NCBI RefSeq assembly: GCF_009832865.1
Contig: NZ_CP047130.1
Coordinates: forward strand, 248,001 to 312,000
Length of the DNA: 64,000 nucleotides
Source: Colwellia sp. 20A7
GTDB lineage: Bacteria > Pseudomonadota > Gammaproteobacteria > Enterobacterales > Alteromonadaceae
Reading direction: 5' to 3'
The translations under genes were made by a program, and so were the position numbers. Each line of letters starts with the position of its first letter. The first letter of the stretch is position 1. Under the pieces are notes generated by a model. It was not told the origin of the DNA and did not search any database. It saw only the letters and a list, made by a program, of their open reading frames with translations. This document shows, one piece after another, positions 55,281 to 62,614 of this stretch.

Positions 55281-56003
55281 ATGTTAGTTCAAGCGGAATG
55301 GTCTGAACAAGCCAGTGATACTAGTACGTTGACGGCACAAAAAGAAAGTGAGTTACTCGCACAATATGCTTATTTAGTTAAGCGTGCAGGGGCTCATATG
55401 CGTACTCAACTAGGTGTTATTGTTGATGTTGATGATATTCAACAGATTGGTTTGGTTGCCTTGCTTTCATCAATACGTCGTTATGGACGTGATGCAGATG
55501 AAAAATTTGCGGCCTATGCGTTTAAATGTATTCGTGGCGCGATGCTTGATGAATTTAGGCGCGTTGATTGGCGACCGAGACAGTTAAGGCAGAAATCTCA
55601 TAAATTAAGAGATTGCACCAGAGCATTAACAAAAGCCCTTGGCAGAGAGCCTAATGATAGTGAGCTATGTGAGGCATTAAAGGTAAGCCCTGATGAGTTA
55701 TTAGAACTTCATTATATTACGCAAGCAGAAGCGATGGATAGCTTAGAAAGTTTACTTGATGACGGTGGTCAATATTGTGCTGCTGCTGATGATACACTGT
55801 CAAAAGCTGAATCAACAATGGAATTACAAACAGCGATGGCAACACTGCCGGCGCGAAATAAACTGTTACTACAGCTTTATTATACTTATGAAATGAATAT
55901 GAAAGAAATAGCTTTGACCCTTGAACTCACTGAAGCAAGAGTGTGTCAACTCCATAAAGAGGCGTTAGTTGCCTTAACCCGAAAACTTCAACATAGCGAA
56001 TAA
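55281..56003 (+). CDS. fliA: Sigma-28 factor FliA (lateral, LafS)
   Basis: Flagellar sigma factor of 240 aa for late genes. Region 2 motifs: YAYLVKRAGAHMRTQLGVIVDVDDIQQIGLVALLSSIRRYGRD...FAAYAFKCIRGAMLDEFRRVDWRPRQLRQKS; region 4: MKEIALTLELTEARVCQLHKEAL. Candidate targets in the window are TAAG/TAAT-N15-GTCGCT before flgM and lafA. Antagonist is FlgM at 37963. It lies in the middle of the lower operon. Confidence 0.94.
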   Translation: MLVQAEWSEQASDTSTLTAQKESELLAQYAYLVKRAGAHMRTQLGVIVDVDDIQQIGLVALLSSIRRYGRDADEKFAAYAFKCIRGAMLDEFRRVDWRPRQLRQKSHKLRDCTRALTKALGREPNDSELCEALKVSPDELLELHYITQAEAMDSLESLLDDGGQYCAAADDTLSKAESTMELQTAMATLPARNKLLLQLYYTYEMNMKEIALTLELTEARVCQLHKEALVALTRKLQHSE

Positions 56004-56017
56004 CTAAGGAAGCAAAT

Positions 56018-56881
56018 ATGCAACGATTGATAGGTCTACTGGTGGTGCTTGGTACCGTATTAGGTGGTTTTGCATTCGCCGGTGGGAATCTAGCCACAAT
56101 GTGGCAGCCTGCTGAATTTTTAATTATATTTGGCGCTGGTATAGGGGCGTTAATTGTAGGTAACTCAAAGTTTGTATTGCTCGAAATGTTATCGCAGCTG
56201 AAGTACCAATTATTTAGTACTAAAAACAGTCATACAACAGACCTTTATCATGACATATTAATGGTAATGTACTCATTGCTTGATTTAGTTCAGAGTAAAG
56301 GTATAAAGGCATTGGATGATCATGTAGAGAATAGTGAAACTAGCTCGATATTTTTAGCTTATCCAAAAGTGGCTGAGTTTCCACAATTGGTCACCTTTAT
56401 TTGCGATAATTTTAGACTTTATAGTATGGGTAAAATTAACTCTCATGACTTTGATGCGATATTAGAGCAAGAGATTTATACCATTGAAGAACAAAAACTA
56501 AAACCATCACATGCATTAGGTGATGTTGCCGAAGCAATGCCTGGTTTTGGTATTTTGGCTGCGGTTGGCGGGATTATTATTACCATGCAGCATCTTGATG
56601 GCCCAATGAGTGAAATTGGTTACCATGTTGCTGCTGCATTAGTTGGTACTTTTATCGGTATTTTTGCCTGTTATTGTTTGATGGCGCCTTTATCTTCAGC
56701 GATGGCTTCGTATGTAAAAAAACAAATGGCGTTGTTAGAATGTGTTAGAGCTATGCTCGTTGCGCACTCTAAAGGACATGTTGCTATTGTTGCTATTGAT
56801 TCTGGACGCAAGCTTATCAATGAAGAAATCAAGCCTAGCTTTACCACCATGGAACAATGGATTAATAACCGAGCAGCATAA
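56018..56881 (+). CDS. motA: Proton-type stator protein MotA (lateral, LafT)
   Basis: Integral membrane stator of 287 aa with four helices. Conserved segments AEFLIIFGAGIGALIVGNS (first helices) and the double proline/glycine pattern MPGFGILAAVGGIIITMQHLDGPMSEIGYHVAAALVGTFIGIFACYCLMAPL (third and fourth helices, containing the critical Pro) are clear. The large cytoplasmic loop between helices 2 and 3 (about 50-150) carries charged residues that contact FliG. The stop overlaps motB in TAATG. Confidence 0.93.
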   Translation: MQRLIGLLVVLGTVLGGFAFAGGNLATMWQPAEFLIIFGAGIGALIVGNSKFVLLEMLSQLKYQLFSTKNSHTTDLYHDILMVMYSLLDLVQSKGIKALDDHVENSETSSIFLAYPKVAEFPQLVTFICDNFRLYSMGKINSHDFDAILEQEIYTIEEQKLKPSHALGDVAEAMPGFGILAAVGGIIITMQHLDGPMSEIGYHVAAALVGTFIGIFACYCLMAPLSSAMASYVKKQMALLECVRAMLVAHSKGHVAIVAIDSGRKLINEEIKPSFTTMEQWINNRAA

Positions 56882-57873
56882 TGTCAAATTCTGAACTGAT
56901 TGTAATAAAACGTGGCCGTCGAAATAAAGGTCATGCTAAGCATGGTGGAGCATGGAAGGTTGCGTTTGCTGATTTTACGTTGGCAATGATGGCTTTCTTT
57001 ATGGTACTTTGGATTTTAGCTATCACTAACGCTGCTGAGCGTAAAAGTATCGCACATTATATGCGTACTCATTCAGTGTTTGACGGCAGTCCTTCTTTTT
57101 TTGAACCGGGTAATAGCCCGTTCCCTATTGATTTAGGGGGGTCGCCATCAATTATTGATAATCAGGCCTCAAATCGTTTGCCACCGGATAATCCTATTCC
57201 AGGTATAAGTGAGTATCTTCAGGTTCCCAAAGGAGATAAAGAGCCACTTGCAGGGACGGGAGATAAACTAAATTCTGCTATTGATAGTGAGTTTGCCGCT
57301 TCATCAGAATTAAGTCTGTTATTAAAAAGTATTGAAGAGCTTTCTAAAGAAGAACTATTACATAACAATATATTAGTTGAAGAAGTGCCTTCAGGGTTAA
57401 GGATAATCATTAAAGATGATGACAATCATACAATGTTTGCTAGCTCAAAAAAAACAATGTCACCTTTTTTTGAAGATTTATTCTTATATTTAGGCGGAAT
57501 GTTTAAAGATATTAATAATAAAATTATAATATCAGGGCATAGTGATGCAAGCCCATTTAAAGGGCAATCCTATACAAATTGGGAGCTTTCAGCTGCACGA
57601 GCACAACAGGCTAGGAAAATTATGGCCGCGGGTGGTATGCCAGCTTCGAGAGTCACGCAGGTTAATTCATTTTCTTCAAATCGTCTACTGAACAAAACAA
57701 ATAAAACAGCAAGTGAGAATAGAAGGGTTGAGTTGTTAATACTTACAGCTGACGCTGAAAAGAAAATGAACGATCTATTTTCTGATGATAATGTTCAAAA
57801 TCCTATTAAACAGTCAGCTAGTGCGGCTACGGCAAATAAGCCAGTAATGCGCTTGGAAAGTAATGATGAATGA
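56881..57873 (+). CDS. motB: Proton-type stator protein MotB (lateral, LafU)
   Basis: Bitopic stator of 330 aa. The plug/helix begins HGGAWKVAFADFTLAMMAFFMVLWIL with the proton-binding Asp31 in the Mot-type (not Pom-type) context. The C-terminal peptidoglycan-binding OmpA-like domain contains IISGHSDASPFKGQSYTNWELSAARAQQARKIM. The Pro/Ser-rich linker (about 60-110) is long. The last ten bases overlap the PilZ gene. Confidence 0.93.
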   Translation: MSNSELIVIKRGRRNKGHAKHGGAWKVAFADFTLAMMAFFMVLWILAITNAAERKSIAHYMRTHSVFDGSPSFFEPGNSPFPIDLGGSPSIIDNQASNRLPPDNPIPGISEYLQVPKGDKEPLAGTGDKLNSAIDSEFAASSELSLLLKSIEELSKEELLHNNILVEEVPSGLRIIIKDDDNHTMFASSKKTMSPFFEDLFLYLGGMFKDINNKIIISGHSDASPFKGQSYTNWELSAARAQQARKIMAAGGMPASRVTQVNSFSSNRLLNKTNKTASENRRVELLILTADAEKKMNDLFSDDNVQNPIKQSASAATANKPVMRLESNDE

Positions 57874-58264
57874 AGAACAGATAATAGAACAAGAGCTGAA
57901 AAAAGAAAACGAACGCAATTATAAGCGTTGGTATTTAAATCATAAAGATGAGCATTTGTCGTTGGCAATACAACGAAGTGGTATTGCAGTTAAATTAAAG
58001 CACCCTTGGTTATTTGGTTATCAAATTTGCCAAGGAGTTATTAAAAATTTCAGTGTGGGTGGTGCAGGGTTATTGGTTCCGGCTGAAAAAAAATTACCGA
58101 AAAAAGTGGTTGTTGTTTTTAATCAAATAGACAGTTTTACTGCCTTGGTTAAATACAGTAAAAGCATTAACGACCAGTTGAAATTTGTTGGACTTGAATG
58201 GGCAACAAAAAACGAGCAAGAACGAATTGATTTAGTCGCAAGCTTGCAGACTTTATCCAAGTAA
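57863..58264 (+). CDS. PilZ-domain protein (c-di-GMP sensor) after motB
   Basis: A 133-aa cytoplasmic protein. Both halves of the PilZ signature can be seen: RxxxR (RNYKR, residues 18-22) and (D/N)xSxxG (NFSVGG, 62-67), followed by the beta-barrel-like GAGLLVPAEKK. PilZ proteins such as YcgR bind c-di-GMP and brake the stator. Overlapping motB by 11 bases and preceding fliM, it is very likely to act on the lateral motor. The GGAAAG before the start ATG supports this start. c-di-GMP binding is inferred. Confidence 0.8.
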   Translation: MMNEEQIIEQELKKENERNYKRWYLNHKDEHLSLAIQRSGIAVKLKHPWLFGYQICQGVIKNFSVGGAGLLVPAEKKLPKKVVVVFNQIDSFTALVKYSKSINDQLKFVGLEWATKNEQERIDLVASLQTLSK

Positions 58265-58312
58265 GAAAAATAACATGAATGTACTTACATTTTTAATTGG
58301 AAAGCGATAGCA

Positions 58313-59335
58313 ATGAAAATTTTTTCCCCGTCAAGAAGTAAGCTTATTAAAGCTGAACAAGCGAGTAAATTAGCAGTGCTGCCTTTGACTTTAGAGCAAC
58401 GAATTCACGAAGCGGCTGTTAAGTCGGCTGCCAATGTAAATTTAAATAAAGTGATAGAGATTGAACTGGCGAAGTTGTTTAATGATAGTAGCTTCTCTAT
58501 TGAGGTAACGCCTTGTTCGTATTCGGCTATTTACAGTTGGTTCAATGAAGCTCCTCGGGTGTTTGTGAAAAGCGCCTCTTTTGTGCCAGAGGATGAAGAT
58601 ACCTATTTATCGTTCGATTATCAAAGTGCTAATCGGATGGCTGACTTATGCCTAGGTGGCGTGCTAAATCCAGTAAGTAAAAAAACACCAGATGACAGTT
58701 CAGCAGCAGATGAAAGTTCAGCTACAGATGACAGTTCAGCGGCAGATGATAGTTCAGCTACGGATGACAGTTCAGCAGCAGATGATAGTTCAACTACAGT
58801 TGACAATTCAGCCTCAGTTGAGAGATCAAAGTCTGAACTTAGTGCAACTGAGGCGCGAATTTGCGGCCGTCTGTTACAAAGGCAAATACAAGGCATACAA
58901 TATTTATTATTTAAAGAACGCGGTAGTCTTGCTGCAGAAATTTGCAAAGATAAAGCTATACCCAATTCATTAAACCATTTAGCATTTAAAGTGAGGCTTA
59001 TTCTTGAGGCAGAGGTAATCAGTTGGTTTATTTGGTTGCCGGTTAGTTTCTTTAGTACGTCAAAAGTGACTCACGGTCACAACACAGATGCCCAGCCATT
59101 ATCGATGGCTTGTAGTCATAAATTTATAGTAAAGGGCTGTGTTGAAATGGCCTCAAAAAAAGTGACATTAAAACAATTAAAAGCGTGTATGAATGGCGCT
59201 ATTTTACCTATTGAATTGAATACACCAGCGCTATTTAAACTGGGTAAAACAACATTTTTAAAAGGACAGGTTGCCGAGCAAGATGCTAACCTGACATTTC
59301 AAATTACCGATATACCAGAAAAGAGTGAATTATAG
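58313..59335 (+). CDS. fliM: Divergent switch protein FliM (lateral) with acidic repeat
   Basis: A 340-aa C-ring protein. The C-terminal SpoA/FliN-like domain (276-335: CVEMASKKVTLKQLKACMNGAILPIEL...FLKGQVAEQDANLTFQITDI) and a central CheC-like region (30-120; 177-250) are recognisable, but the canonical N-terminal CheY-binding motif (DEIDALL type) is absent: the protein starts KIFSPSRSKLIKAEQAS. Between the two halves of the central domain is an 18-base (six-residue) repeat, D(D/E)SSA(A/T) x6 plus one degenerate copy (127-168). It is followed by FliN. The call rests on the C-domain and on position between the stator genes and fliN-fliP. Confidence 0.8.
   Translation: MKIFSPSRSKLIKAEQASKLAVLPLTLEQRIHEAAVKSAANVNLNKVIEIELAKLFNDSSFSIEVTPCSYSAIYSWFNEAPRVFVKSASFVPEDEDTYLSFDYQSANRMADLCLGGVLNPVSKKTPDDSSAADESSATDDSSAADDSSATDDSSAADDSSTTVDNSASVERSKSELSATEARICGRLLQRQIQGIQYLLFKERGSLAAEICKDKAIPNSLNHLAFKVRLILEAEVISWFIWLPVSFFSTSKVTHGHNTDAQPLSMACSHKFIVKGCVEMASKKVTLKQLKACMNGAILPIELNTPALFKLGKTTFLKGQVAEQDANLTFQITDIPEKSEL
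58691..58816 (+). repeat. 18-base coding tandem repeat in fliM
   Basis: Seven 18-base units encoding DDSSAA-like hexapeptides; six good copies and one degenerate. It lies within fliM, makes an acidic Ser/Asp linker and is likely to vary in copy number without changing the frame. Confidence 0.9.
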
Positions 59336-59336
59336 T

Positions 59337-59666
59337 ATGAATGACAATTTAGATGCTGCATTAGACGCCTTAGATTTAGAAGATATCGACAGTGAATTAA
59401 CTGATAGTAAGCCAAGTGATAATATGGCTTTATTTGAAGGTGTGCCTTTAACTATTACACTTGAAGTTGCTAGTACTGAGATTACCTTAGGTGAGTTAAG
59501 CCAAGCTAAGCAAGGTGATGTTCTTCGCTTAGATAAAGAGGCGGGACAACCTTTAGATGTTAAAGTAAACGGCGTTTGTTTTGCTCAAGCTGAAGTGGTG
59601 ATGGTTGATGGTCAATATGGTTTGAAATTTATCAACGACGAAGAGTCATCTACGCAGGAATCATAA
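59337..59666 (+). CDS. fliN: Switch protein FliN (lateral)
   Basis: C-ring subunit of 109 aa. An acidic, Asp/Leu-rich N-terminal region (LDAALDALDLEDIDSELTD) precedes the SpoA domain (FEGVPLTITLEVASTEITLGELSQAKQGDVLRLDKEAGQPLDVKVNGVCFAQAEVVMVDGQYGLKF), typical of FliN. I use ATG 59337, 11 bases from AAGAG, over the GTG at 59325 that overlaps fliM; both are possible. Confidence 0.92.
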   Translation: MNDNLDAALDALDLEDIDSELTDSKPSDNMALFEGVPLTITLEVASTEITLGELSQAKQGDVLRLDKEAGQPLDVKVNGVCFAQAEVVMVDGQYGLKFINDEESSTQES

Positions 59667-59670
59667 AGCA

Positions 59671-60423
59671 ATGAGCAAAAGCGCATACATTAAAATAGGC
59701 TTTTTGTTATTGACTTTGCTGTTGCCGGGTTGGTTAAATGCGCAAGAATTAACGTTATTTTCTTTAAAGTCGACAGAGGAAGGTCAAGATTATAACGTAA
59801 AGTTACAAATTCTATTAGTAATGACTCTGTTGAGCTTAATTCCTGCGTTACTGATGGTACTTACTTCGTTTACTCGAATTATTATTGTGTTAGCTATTTT
59901 GCGTCAAGCGATGGGCTTACAACAAAGCCCACCTAATCGCGTATTGATTGGTATTGCGTTAATGCTGACTGTGTTGATAATGCGGCCTGTTTGGCAAGAT
60001 GTTTATCATAATGCCTACATACCATTTCAAGAAGAAACTATTGGCCTTGAAGAGGCGTTACTTAAGGCTGAGGTACCACTTAGAGCATTTATGCTTAAAC
60101 AAACGCGTGAAAGTGAATTGCATCAGGTATTACTTATTGCAAATGAACCCACTACGTTGAGTGCAGCAGAGATACCTTTTGAAGTGCTTATGCCTGCGTT
60201 TGTATTAAGTGAATTAACAACCGCCTTTCAAATAGGGTTTATGTTATTTATTCCTTTTTTGATTATAGATTTGGTGGTTGCGAGTATCTTGATGTCAATG
60301 GGGATGATGATGCTATCACCGTTAATTATTAGTCTGCCCTTTAAGTTAATGATATTTGTATTAGCGGATGGTTGGGCAATGTTGGCTGGAACGCTAGCAG
60401 CGACTTTTGGTATGTTACCATGA
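59671..60423 (+). CDS. fliP: Flagellar export gate protein FliP (lateral)
   Basis: Export-gate subunit of 250 aa with a cleavable N-terminal signal (LTLLLPGWLNA) and four membrane helices. Signature segments: ALLMVLTSFTRIIIVLAILRQAMGLQQSPPNRVLIGIALMLTVLIM and the C-terminal FEVLMPAFVLSELTTAFQIGFMLFIPFLIIDLVVASILMSMGMMML. Length is standard. The stop overlaps fliQ in ATGA. Confidence 0.96.
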   Translation: MSKSAYIKIGFLLLTLLLPGWLNAQELTLFSLKSTEEGQDYNVKLQILLVMTLLSLIPALLMVLTSFTRIIIVLAILRQAMGLQQSPPNRVLIGIALMLTVLIMRPVWQDVYHNAYIPFQEETIGLEEALLKAEVPLRAFMLKQTRESELHQVLLIANEPTTLSAAEIPFEVLMPAFVLSELTTAFQIGFMLFIPFLIIDLVVASILMSMGMMMLSPLIISLPFKLMIFVLADGWAMLAGTLAATFGMLP

Positions 60424-60689
60424 CCCCAGAAATGGCAATGGAGCTAGTAGCAAGTGCAATTTATACTATCATCAAAATGATTTTAGTCTTAATTGTCCCT
60501 GGTTTAATTCTTGGCATTATAGTAGCAGTTATTCAAGGTGCGACTTCTATTCAGGAACAAACACTGACTTTTTTGCCTCGAATGATATTAACGCTATTGA
60601 TGATAGTCTTTACCGGGCATTGGCTTGTACGGACGATGTTAGAATGGTTTGATAATTTAAAATTTATGATTCCAGGAATACTTGGTTGA
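60420..60689 (+). CDS. fliQ: Flagellar export gate protein FliQ (lateral)
   Basis: Export-gate subunit of 89 aa with two membrane helices (AIYTIIKMILVLIVPGLILGIIVAVIQGAT; LTLLMIVFTGHWLVRTML). The frame also extends upstream, but ATG 60420 overlaps the fliP stop (ATGA), giving the standard 89-aa length. The following fliR starts at a TTG that overlaps the fliQ stop. Confidence 0.95.
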   Translation: MTPEMAMELVASAIYTIIKMILVLIVPGLILGIIVAVIQGATSIQEQTLTFLPRMILTLLMIVFTGHWLVRTMLEWFDNLKFMIPGILG

Positions 60690-61465
60690 ACTCATTAATT
60701 GAGCTTACTAGTGGAGATATCGTTAGTTGGATGGGTACCATGTGGTGGCCATTTGTACGGTTTTCTGCATTACTTTGGTCCATGCCTATTCTTGACAGCC
60801 CAGTGGTAACACCTCGATCTAGAATTTTACTGTCGATGATGTTGTCCTTTTTAGTTGCCCCACAATTACCACTTGCTCCAGCGATTGATATTTTCTCTTT
60901 TGATGCTGTTATATTAACCGTTGAGCAAATTTTATTTGGTGTAATGATGGGTGTTTCATTACGTATTTTATTTGAAGTTATGGCCTTAGTTGGGCTTGTA
61001 TTGTCAATGCAAATGGGCTTATCTATGGCACTTGTTATGGATCCCAGCAGCGGTAGCCAAGTCGCTTTATTGGGACAGATATTTTGGTTGATGGCAGCGT
61101 TACTTTTTTTTGCTGCAGATGGGCATTTAATAACCTTACATATTATGACACAAAGCTTTACGGTATGGCCGATAGGAACAAGTATTTATGATGTTGATAT
61201 TCGTGCCATTCTCAATTTGTTTGGTTGGCTATTTGCTTCTACCTTGTTGTTATCTTTGCCTGGTGTTATCGCAATGTTATTAGTTAATTTAACCTTTGGT
61301 GTTGCTAGTAGAGCTGCTCCTTCTTTAAATATTTTTGTATTAGGTTTTCCAATGGCTTTGTTAATGGGCTTCTTTTGTGTATTTATGACGCTAACCTATA
61401 CTGGTGGTGCTTTTTCAAGTCTGACTTACTATGTATTGTCTGTTTTTAATGATGCGATGGGCTAA
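60686..61465 (+). CDS. fliR: Flagellar export gate protein FliR (lateral)
   Basis: Export-gate subunit of 259 aa with about six membrane helices; FliR pattern: PFVRFSALLWSMPILDSPVVTPRSRILLSMMLSFLVAPQLP, then EQILFGVMMGVSLRILFEVMALVGLVLSMQMGLSMALVMDP, and GVASRAAPSLNIFVLGFPMALLMGF. Starts with TTG (60686) in a TTGA overlap with fliQ; no nearby alternative start was seen. Translation is probably coupled. Confidence 0.94.
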   Translation: MNSLIELTSGDIVSWMGTMWWPFVRFSALLWSMPILDSPVVTPRSRILLSMMLSFLVAPQLPLAPAIDIFSFDAVILTVEQILFGVMMGVSLRILFEVMALVGLVLSMQMGLSMALVMDPSSGSQVALLGQIFWLMAALLFFAADGHLITLHIMTQSFTVWPIGTSIYDVDIRAILNLFGWLFASTLLLSLPGVIAMLLVNLTFGVASRAAPSLNIFVLGFPMALLMGFFCVFMTLTYTGGAFSSLTYYVLSVFNDAMG

Positions 61466-61468
61466 ATA

Positions 61469-62599
61469 ATGTCTGAAGATAGTTCACAAGAAAAAACAGA
61501 AAAACCTTCCGAAAAACGCTTGAAAAAAGCACGTAAAGATGGACAAGTTGCGCGTTCTAAAGAATTGAATACCGCTATTTTGTTAATGACTAGCATTGCT
61601 GGCTTACTTTTTTTTGCGGATATGTTTTATGGCTTATTGTTAGAGATAATGCATAATACGATGATTTTAGATCATAGTATTTTGGATAATACAAAACTAA
61701 TGCCTATTGCGATAGGCAATGCACTTTTAGATATGCTTTCCACGTTAGTCCCTTATTTACTTTTAGGATTTTTAGCCATGTGGATTACAGGTATTCTACC
61801 CGGTGGATTTGTTTTTTCAATTGGTCTGGTAGCACCTAAGTTCAGTAAACTTAATCCGATAAAAGGTTTAGGGAAAATGTTTGGTAAACAATCATTAACC
61901 GAATTACTCAAATCAATAGTAAAAATAGCGTTGCTTAGTATTTGTTTATACACCTTTTTAACGCAGTTGTGGGGGCAACTGGTGGCTTTACAAAGCCAAG
62001 ACCTCAATGTCGCTATTTCTCATGGCATAGAGTTATTATTTCTAGCAATGATTATTACGGTGACATTATTACTCATTGTTGCAGCCATTGATGTACCTAT
62101 TCAGCAGCATCAAACGCTGAGTAAGATAAAGATGAGTCACCAAGAAGTAAAAGAAGAACGAAAGTCATCCGATGGTAGTCCTGAAATAAAGAATCGAATA
62201 AGGCAAATTCAATACCAGCAAGCGAATAGGAAAATAGAAGAACGAGTGCCTAATGCTGATGTAATTATAACAAATCCAACCCATTATGCTGTTGCCATTC
62301 GCTATAGTGAAGACAAAGCAAAAGCGCCTTATGTTGTGGCTAAAGGGATGGATGAAATGGCTTTACGTATTCGTGAAGTTGCTCGTAGCCACAATAAGGA
62401 AATTATTTCATTACCTGCGCTTGCACGAGCCGTTTATTTTTCAACTCGTATTGATCAAGAAGTACCAAGAGGGCTTTATACTGCAGTTGCCTATGTTTTA
62501 ACGTATGTTATGCAATTAAAAGCTTACAAACAGGGGCGCGGACAAGCCCCAGCCCCATTACCTAAACTTAAAATTCCTGCAAATTTGCAGAAACCATAA
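61469..62599 (+). CDS. flhB: Flagellar export switch protein FlhB (lateral)
   Basis: Specificity switch of 376 aa: four membrane helices in the first 210 residues, then a cytoplasmic domain with the autocleavage site NPTH (Asn269 to His272) in IITNPTHYAVAIRY. The start SEDSSQEKTEKPSEKRLKKARKDGQVARSKEL is the standard FlhB opening. FliK (53380) sets the timing of its switch. A short gap (3 bases) separates it from fliR. Confidence 0.96.
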   Translation: MSEDSSQEKTEKPSEKRLKKARKDGQVARSKELNTAILLMTSIAGLLFFADMFYGLLLEIMHNTMILDHSILDNTKLMPIAIGNALLDMLSTLVPYLLLGFLAMWITGILPGGFVFSIGLVAPKFSKLNPIKGLGKMFGKQSLTELLKSIVKIALLSICLYTFLTQLWGQLVALQSQDLNVAISHGIELLFLAMIITVTLLLIVAAIDVPIQQHQTLSKIKMSHQEVKEERKSSDGSPEIKNRIRQIQYQQANRKIEERVPNADVIITNPTHYAVAIRYSEDKAKAPYVVAKGMDEMALRIREVARSHNKEIISLPALARAVYFSTRIDQEVPRGLYTAVAYVLTYVMQLKAYKQGRGQAPAPLPKLKIPANLQKP

Positions 62600-62614
62600 C
62601 TGTGGAGTATAAAA

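Noticed and set aside
58621..58965. 114-codon antisense frame in fliM
   Set aside because: Long only because the 18-base repeat is open in several frames; the sense frame carries the SpoA domain.
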